Of a stretch of DNA of 64,000 nucleotides, positions 57,310-64,000 are shown one piece after another (position 1 is the first letter of the stretch; each line of letters opens with the position of its first letter). The notes under the pieces were generated by a model that did not search any database, was not told the origin of the DNA, and was given only the letters and a program-made list of their open reading frames with translations. The position numbers and the translations under genes are program-made. This stretch comes from Kappaphycus alvarezii (lineage: Eukaryota; Rhodophyta; Florideophyceae; Gigartinales; Solieriaceae): the NCBI GenBank assembly GCA_002205965.3, contig NADL03000473.1:62001-126000 (forward strand). Reading direction: 5' to 3'.

Positions 57310-58600
57310 GTGTTCCTGTTGGCTGGCTTCCAGCCAGTTTTCTAGCGTTTTGACGGCTTCCAGCCATTCCTTTACATTGTTTGTGGAAATCTTTTACAAG
57401 AAACGAAAGCCTCTAAAGCAAGTGTCAGGAGGAAGACCAATAATTACTATTCAGGCAAGCGGCGGGTATTGAAAAGCGGGTATATAAGTCCACATCAAGA
57501 CATCCCTCAGAGAATAGCTGGCATCATTTTTCTGGGATTAAAAACACCCCAAATTCCCCCCCCTCTTAGTCCTCTGTGAATTTTATTGCAATACACTATA
57601 TTATTTTTCGTATGGTGATCCGCAACCTGTTAACGCTTTCTTCCGGCATACTTTAAAACCAATGCACTGGAAGTTGAGTTTTGGTCATTTTTTTTCAAAT
57701 ACGCTCCAAAGTAGCTCTTCAGGGAAGTGCAGTGCTTATAAATAGGGAGTGTAAGAAGGAAGAACCGCTCTAACTGATAGATGAGTCATACAAGTGTATG
57801 TGATTATCAGATTAAGTGTAGAGGTGTACAAGCAATGCATCATTGTATATTTACTGTGTGAGTTGTACGTGATCTACTGAGTCGGATGACATCAACATTA
57901 GTTGTTACGAATTGTATATAAGCTAATACTAGACTAAGAACCAACAACAAAAAAAAAAAAGGGAAGTTATAATCTAATACTAACCACATGCCGATTACCT
58001 CGTAAAGAATTTTTTAAAAAGAAATCCGGATATTAAACTAGGACATCATGAAAGGCATAAATTTCCATGTGTAGCGGTTTCCCCTAGTCATCTCTCGCAG
58101 TGCGGCGAAGATTTTCGCAAATTGAGAAGAAAATCAAGTCGATTCGGGAAGGAAGCAGTCATAGAGATCTACGAACCTGGTAGATACGACAACTGCAGAG
58201 CTCAAGCGGCTCAGATCGTAGGGGGTGAGCAGCGAGCAAGTGGCAAAAAGTGGCAAAGAGTAAGCCATTTCCAGGAAATACCGGAAAATCTTGCTCAGGG
58301 GATACTAAAACTGTTCACCACCTCGATGTGTTTGAGGAACAAGGTAGGAATTCAGGACACCGCAACCGGGCATGTAGATTATGCATAACACATATGTTGC
58401 TTTCCTGACTGGCTCGGCTGTTTCTGTTTTCCCTCAACTTGATGGAAAGCATTCATAGATGCACAAACTGTACAGTACCCCTTCTTCATTTACAGAAACA
58501 GGCTGTAAATAGCATGAAACATCAAATAAATTACCTGCTGGCACCGCATAAGACCAACCTTGAACCATCGACTCAATATCATAAAAGCCATCCCCCGACG
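57310..58600. other. LINE tail, then gene-free DNA with an A12 tract
   Basis: 57310-57345 is the end of the LINE tail, with a GGCTGG/CCAGCC hairpin repeated in part 30 bp on. No further ORF is supported; 58122-58388 lacks any known motif and does not start convincingly. A12 at 57949-57960 could mark the LINE poly(A) end. Confidence 0.45.
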
Positions 58601-58650
58601 GCCCACACTACAACCCACCACCAGCCGCCGCATCCCACATAACCCCTCCC

Positions 58651-59199
58651 CTAAACCTCACAACAAGCAGTACCAAGCGCACCATTTGGCCTAACACACT
58701 CCACGACCGCACACCCACGCCCCCGCACCTTCCTACACTCCCTCCTCGCGGATCCAAACTGCCGAACCCCCGTCCGACACGTACAAGGACACCTCCCTCC
58801 CCCACTTCCTCCAACCTCCGGCTGCACACTAGGCGAAATGCAACACCAAGTACCACCAGATCTTCCCCTATTACACCGACCCACCGCACACTGTGCAACT
58901 GTGCATTCGGCATCGGCGCTGTCTTGTTGGAAGAAACCTGTGCGACACACGCATGGACAAGGGAGGGATGAAGGTGTTGGAAAGGGGGTGGCGTTGCAGC
59001 AGAAGAAGCCGCTTTGGTTTACAGGGCGGTTGCAGGGGAGGGTGGTGCAGTGGGGGGTGAAGATTTGGCGTCGACATTCGTTGTTAGTGGATTCAAGGGA
59101 TACAGGGCCTACGCGGCAGATGCAGGGGCATTGGATGGAGTGGGTGAGGGTGATGAGGGAGAGGGAGAGGGAGAGGAGGAGGGGGAGAGGGGAAGACAT
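58651..59199 (-). CDS. Secreted three-module 8-cysteine protein (paralogue B)
   Basis: 182 residues from ATG 59199. I choose this start because a TATATAAA box lies only about 58 bp upstream and would overlap a longer ORF reading from 59304, and because MSSPLPLLLSLSLSLITLTHS is a clean signal peptide. Three modules follow at about residues 23-67, 79-118 and 136-179, each C-P-C-x-C-R-x-G-x10-E-C-x(4-8)-C-x4-C-x(9-10)-C-C. The linkers are Pro/Thr/Ser- and Gly-rich. Module-by-module spacing equals that of paralogue A: 13-8-4-10 for module 1, 13-4-4-9 for module 2 and 13-7/8-4-10 for module 3. The gene is intact, intronless and more GC-rich than its surroundings. The likely site of action is outside the cell or in the wall; the role is unknown. 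Confidence 0.85.
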   Translation of the reverse strand: MSSPLPLLLSLSLSLITLTHSIQCPCICRVGPVSLESTNNECRRQIFTPHCTTLPCNRPVNQSGFFCCNATPFPTPSSLPCPCVCRTGFFQQDSADAECTVAQCAVGRCNRGRSGGTWCCISPSVQPEVGGSGGGRCPCTCRTGVRQFGSARRECRKVRGRGCAVVECVRPNGALGTACCEV

Positions 59200-59256
59200 A
59201 TTTTTGGGCGGGTTGGAGTGGAAGTTGTGTGGAGGGTTTGGGGTGGGGATATGGGG

Positions 59257-59264
59257 TTTATATA
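59257..59264 (-). promoter_or_regulatory. TATA box of paralogue B
   Basis: TATATAAA in the gene's sense, about 58 bp before the ATG, followed by a short C/A-rich leader. It helps decide the start codon. Confidence 0.65.
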
Positions 59265-59388
59265 GGCGATTTTGTTTGGGAGGGGGAAAGTGGAGGTTGC
59301 ACATGAGATGGGGGTTTGTGAAGAGGAGGAAAACGGTGCAGGGTGATTGCGTGCTTGGGATGGAGACTGGGGTTAATTTTGAATTTTG

Positions 59389-59444
59389 TGAGTGCGGTGG
59401 TGTCGTGAGTGCGGTGGTGTCGTGAGTGCGGTGGAGTCGTGAGA
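59389..59444. repeat. 17-bp tandem repeat upstream of paralogue B
   Basis: Three units of GTGAGTGCGGTGGTGTC, the third with one change, followed by GTGAG. It lies about 130 bp upstream of the TATA box, a possible regulatory minisatellite. Confidence 0.85.
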
Positions 59445-61692
59445 GGGGGAAAGGATGTCAACGTCAAGTAGAGTAGTCTTGTTGAAACGTGATTGAGTTG
59501 GAGGCGTCGTTTTTGATGCGTTCATTGTGTTATGTTGGGCTCGGTTGGGTGGACAGGGTGGTGGTGGTGAGGTTGCAGTTGGTGTTTATCGACATGGGAG
59601 AGTGTGGCGAGTGGGCATGGACTGTACCTCGACTTGTATCGAGATTGGAGGGCTCTAAAACTATACATTATGATTTGTAGTGTTGTTGGAGAGGAAGGGG
59701 TGAAAAAATGGGCCAAGATGATTGGATGGGAAAGTTGCCTTGGCGTGTATGTTTGTAGTCTTGCTTGGTGCCAAAATGGCGTGATATTTCTTGCTGCATT
59801 TTCAATTGTTTAGATCCTTCAGCAGATACAGTGTAACCTTATCGGACCCTTTGAGGGAAGGCAACCTCGTAGAGTATGTAGGCCTGGCCCACAGTTTCAC
59901 GTGCTCGAAACTGTTTACAGCTGCGGACAGTCCGAAGGAATCATAAAAAACCATCACCATCCTTTACTATTCATGCCAAGGGCACCCTCCATGACGGAAC
60001 AAAGCGATTAACGCGAGCACTAAACCGCCGATATACGTACTTGGGCCCTCTTTAAATATCCATGTCTGACATGTCAATGAGTGAAGCACCACCCACCCTT
60101 TGGGTACTTATTCTTTGAAAAAAATATTCCCGCCGCAACCCTCTATACAGTACAGAACACAGACAGAAGCTGTCTCAGAGCTCATGTCGTTGCAGTTTTC
60201 TCCCATTTGTCACGTATTTATCGCGAATCGATTAAAAGCAAATTAACATACGCTACATTCCCTGAAAAGACAGTCCCGACTAGGCCCGACCCATACAGCA
60301 GCCAGGCTGCTGTCACCATTTCCCCCGCTGCAGCACAGTATTCCATCAATGTCGCTTTTCTTTCCGTGTTTTGGTGTTTCAAGTGTTTTTGTTCTTTCTC
60401 GAAAATCAATTACCAAGGCACGTAGAAGGGTGGCAAGTGCAGTGATCTCTGTCCCCATACTGTATGTACCCAAAAAGCTTTGCGAATTTATTACAAGCAC
60501 TATTCCTTCGAACACGTTTAGCATACACCGGGGAAAGCCGAACCGCACCTTACAAATACTAAACAACAAAATCAAGATTGTTGGATTTCCGTCGATGTAG
60601 CTCAAATTTTACCCTTCCAGACTCCCTAGTCCGCCCTTCATGCTTAGGTTTGCCTCTTTCGGATAATAACCGCCACTGCCTCTAAATTTGTAAAGCACCG
60701 AAGCTTTTCCCCTAACAGAACTTCACCACATTGTATACGTGCAGCTAACCGGCAAAACATGTGTACAAATTAGCACATGATAACTTCGACATTCTGTACA
60801 AAGCATGTACGGTGACCCTGTCTTTAGGAAACCCTCTGTAAATGCATTCTCTCTGTACTGCAACTTGGAGAGGAATTGTGTACTTCACGACTTACTCCCG
60901 ACTTAGTTGCTTATCATTTCGCCAAAAATTACCCCTCCGCATGTAACAGAAAATAAACAGAAAATCAACTTGCATTCACATAGAACCAAGTTGTTTCCTC
61001 GTCGGAAAGTTTTGCAGCCAAAACATGCAAGCTCCGATTTGTACCACTGAAACGAGTAATGGAATTCCATACAGGACAGACCAGAGAGAACAGCAAACAA
61101 AACGACGACCAGTGCGACGAGTCCAGATTCCGGGACGTATTGGCGATATTAGAGTGACAGAGTCCAAGCTGAGGCTAGGGTCATTTGCAGTAGCAAGGGC
61201 GACTCGCTAGTCGAGAGGCACTGGTCACTCTAGGCTTTTGCTTGCAGGTCAGCCTGCAAACATGTCTGACGATGATAATCAATTTATGCACGGCTTCCTG
61301 GACGGGGGTAAAACAGGGTTGCTTTACTGAGAGTAGAGCAAAGGGTCGGAATCCTACGAACATGCATGTTCCCTGAAGCTTTTCCCTGAAGCATGCAAGT
61401 TTGCAGGACTCTGAACCCTTTCTCTACTTTATCGAAGAGTCAAATTTTGCAATTTATTGGTACCAACGAGATCGAGTTAAAAATTGAAAAGAGATGGTTT
61501 GTTCGTCGTTTTATTGATTATTCTTTGGATGGTTTTGCTTAGCATTAACGCAACAATCCGTCGTGACCAATGTCATTATGTAAACAGGAACGTTCTCGAC
61601 GATCAAGGAGACATACAGCGCAATTTTTGCAAAAAAGTGCTAGGATGGACTAACCGGTACACTACCGTAGTGAAGATATTTGGCCGAAAATT
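59445..61692. other. No supported gene
   Basis: ORFs at 60081-60605 (both strands) and 61025-61210 lack motifs. An ORF at 61484 with a hydrophobic start has no ATG at its head. Nothing is annotated. Confidence 0.5.
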
Positions 61693-62260
61693 GCGATAGG
61701 GTAAAAATGGCGCAAACGGAAATGGTAACCACTAACTCCCCGAGGTGAGAGCCGTTGCAAGCGACAAAACTGCTACATTAGACGTTGACGGGCGATGGGG
61801 AGGAGTGGGAGTGAAAACTGAGTGACCTTTCTAGTAACCAACTCTAAAAGGGCCGACTCTGCAATCTCGCTTACAGGCTGAGGAACCGATTGAAGGTTTC
61901 GGTTTGAAGTTGACTCCCAACTTCCTTCAGAGCTCTGATTCTCTTGATTAGAACTATCTGGGTGGATCTCCTCTGAAGAAAACTTAACAGTATTAAATAA
62001 ACAGTGCTTCTATCTCCTCAATAACAGTAAAATTACCCTTTCCTGCACTACCAAATTTTCGAACTTGAGTCTGCGTCAAAAAGGGCTCAATGACTGGGTG
62101 GGAGTCATCGTTTGGACGGCATTTCATTGCGAAGGGAGATATTCTTGAATTGATTCTTTTTCTCTTAGGGCCCTTCATCTTTTCTCCATTCGAACCAAGT
62201 AGGAGAGATTTGCTATCTTATATACTCTTTTAAAAGCCTGGTTTTGGAAGAATATACGAA
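61693..62260 (-). mobile_element. LTR relic, family L-like
   Basis: The low end TGCGATAGGGTAAAAATGG resembles TGATAGGGGTAAATCG of the complete copy. Then come GTTGCAAGCGACAAAACTGC, a hairpin GAAGTTGACTCCCAACTTCC, and a TATA block near 62220. A 61-codon ORF (62178-61993) starts about 45 bp after that TATA; it is Lys/Arg-rich and unlike the other LTR ORFs. Confidence 0.55.
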
Positions 62261-63724
62261 GTGCTATACTTTCGGTGCTATCTGTGAAGAAACTGCACTA
62301 ACAGCTCAGCAGTCACAATTTGTTGTGGGCATCGCAACACCGAAAATAACACACGCAACATTTTGAAGCTTCGGTCTAAAACCAATAGCCATGAATGACA
62401 AGATGTATGACTGCAGTAAGATAGCATAAGTATGCAATATTGTGCTTCTCACGTAAATAAAAGGAAAGCCAGAAGTGCTAATAGTCACTACCGTACGGGT
62501 TGACTGGGTAAAACCCAGCTTATCCATTAAAATAAATGAACCTTCCATTTTCCTCCCTATATGCACAGTACTGAATTGCATGTTTACTATGTACATGTTC
62601 TTTACTTTACTCTGCCAGCGTGTTGTGGTACTGTACTCTGCAGTCGAAACGTTGACACCGTCCGTTTCAGTTCGAGAGAGTGCCCATTATGCCCCCTTTT
62701 ATACAGATTTTAGGAAAAAACTCAGCTGTTGCTCTCAGCTATACCAAAAAATAATTGAAACGTACACATCGTTAATTGACCTAGCCACCCAATCAAAAAT
62801 TTGTGGATAGAAAACGTTAGTATTTCCTCAGATAAAATTTTTCTAGGCAGCCGGAGTCGGCGTCCAATATGAGGATAAAAACTAACTTCCCGGACTGAAT
62901 TCACGGCCTGCTGACATATTAGTTTACCCGAAGTCAGACGCCATCAACACCTCGCCGCCTCTCCCGGTGACGCACGGCGTCACTAAATCATTGCCATTCC
63001 AATAACGGTTCATGTCTATTGGAGCGAACGAAGCTCTCCGTTGAAAATGCGGAAAGACGAAAGAATAAGGAGTTTACCAGCAAACAAACAGCCATCCTCA
63101 GTGAAACCTTCCAGGAAGAGCAAAATTGGGATCAAAGTTTGTGCTCTTAGCCTTCCATTTGCTTGGATCATTGTCTCTGACGACGTCAAAGATAACCGAC
63201 GAGTACCCTGCCGCTGTCGCAACCCACAGTGGATCTTCGACGGGAGGGGTGAAGAATAGGCTTTACCACGAGCTTAATCATCTAATTTGGTCCTCTTATG
63301 CCGCGTCTGTAATATGTCGCGCCCAAAAAGAAGGAGAGTTTAGCCACTCTACTCAAACCTAGTTTTCTTAGGGTTTTTAAGGTAGTATATTCAGGACTTT
63401 GTATGTTGCACCTCCATACTACCTTTGATGAAGTAAAAAAAAAAGTATTATACGTTATTGATGGGAGAAACATTGAAATTGGCGATTTTGTGGCGAAATT
63501 CTGTGGATTATAAAACTAAAATTACAGGTTTGTGAAATCAATGAAAGAACAGGGAATAAAATATGTCAAACATGCAAACAACTTGAGTCAAATATAAAGC
63601 TACACACGGTTAAAAGAAACTGATAGGACTAAGTAGGTGGGGACAGAGATCTCAGGACTAAGTATCACAGAATAGAGTTTTTAATAGCCAAAAACATGCT
63701 ACCATAGTTACCATATGGTAATAA
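62261..63724. other. No supported gene
   Basis: Several ORFs of 60-110 codons without motifs. The longest (62475-62810, plus) begins without a convincing start and looks like chance. Confidence 0.5.
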
Positions 63725-64000
63725 TAAATCGACAAGGATCAAATTATCGAAAACGATTGTCCTAAGATGGAGGTGCTACAAAGGACAAAAGTTTTTCCGT
63801 ATTTTCCTTGTGGGAACAGAAAAAAGTGGGTAAAAAGGGGTGGTGCCGCTTAAAGTTAGTATAGAAGGGACTGAGTCTACCTTCTATGCTCAGTGACTAT
63901 CGTAAACGAAACTATTCGTAGGTCAAAAGTTTAATATCAAGTTTGCAATAATCTGGGTCTGCACTTGAATTTGTTTGCCATTTTGCCTGACCTTTCCTAG
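63725..64000 (-). mobile_element. LTR relic, family L-like, cut by the window end
   Basis: GGAGGTGCTACAAAGGACAA (63770), GAAGGGACTGAGTCTACC and TCTGCACTTGAATTTGTTTG follow the order seen in the relics at 6.6 and 53.4 kb. It runs beyond the window. Old and diverged. Confidence 0.55.

Noticed and set aside
58838-59425. 195-codon plus-strand ORF opposite paralogue B
   Set aside because: Shadow of the minus-strand gene, with no motif of its own.
61484-61699. ORF with a hydrophobic, signal-like N-terminus
   Set aside because: The frame opens with TTG, not ATG, the first ATG falls inside the hydrophobic part, and no homologous copy is visible.
1-64000. CRISPR arrays, operons or prophage
   Set aside because: No regularly spaced repeats and no bacterial gene organisation. 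All supported genes are eukaryotic element types or secreted proteins with TATA-type promoters.

Overview
The window looks like a repeat-rich stretch of nuclear DNA from a eukaryote. It has no operons and no dense bacterial-style coding. Almost every recognisable protein-coding trace belongs to a transposable element: two non-LTR (LINE) lineages, Ty3/gypsy, Ty1/copia, and a DDE DNA transposon. The DDE transposase and one copia integrase type resemble families I recall from red algae and oomycetes, so an alga or other marine/aquatic protist, possibly a red alga, is my best guess. This is inference and cannot be settled from the window.

Layout. 1-5.05 kb holds two decayed LINEs on the minus strand, one with a C-terminal nuclease-like domain and one with an APE endonuclease, with CAGTA-type simple repeats between them. 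5.1-11.1 kb is mostly gene-free, with an LTR relic at 6.6-7.1 kb. 11.1-18.0 kb is one gypsy element bounded by two 525-bp LTRs and an ATTTA target duplication. It carries about 2.1 kb of extra DNA between its upstream LTR and gag: a two-finger zinc-finger ORF, a tRNA-like patch and a LINE piece. 19.8-22.0 kb is a DDE DNA transposon whose reading frame is interrupted only once. 22-31.5 kb is AT-rich with no gene I can support. 31.5-36.6 kb is a decayed copia body with two LTR-type repeats; the second is complete (1.5 kb) and contains its own small ORF. 36.6-39.9 kb has LINE tails and a single-copy-looking gene for a secreted cysteine-rich protein. 39.9-45.3 kb is a second gypsy element with a copia fragment wedged against one LTR. 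45.4-46.05 kb is an inverted pair of LINE tails. 46.6-51.3 kb is a copia element with the half-tRNA primer site known from Drosophila copia; it sits just in front of the start codon of a relative of the LTR-borne ORF. 51.3-57.3 kb holds more LTR relics and a LINE copy interrupted by a 1.47-kb solo LTR. 58.65-59.2 kb has a second cysteine-rich gene on the opposite strand. The last 4.5 kb is gene-poor, with two more LTR relics.

The strongest candidates for something undescribed are: (1) two paralogous secreted proteins built from three 8-cysteine modules of near-invariant spacing joined by Ser/Pro linkers; (2) a family of LTRs that carry a small ORF about 85-115 bp behind a conserved CTATTTAAA box; and (3) a conserved pair of GAAGTTG/CAACTTC hairpins in the transcribed part of those LTRs. 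The retroelements are broken fossils and are described only as such.
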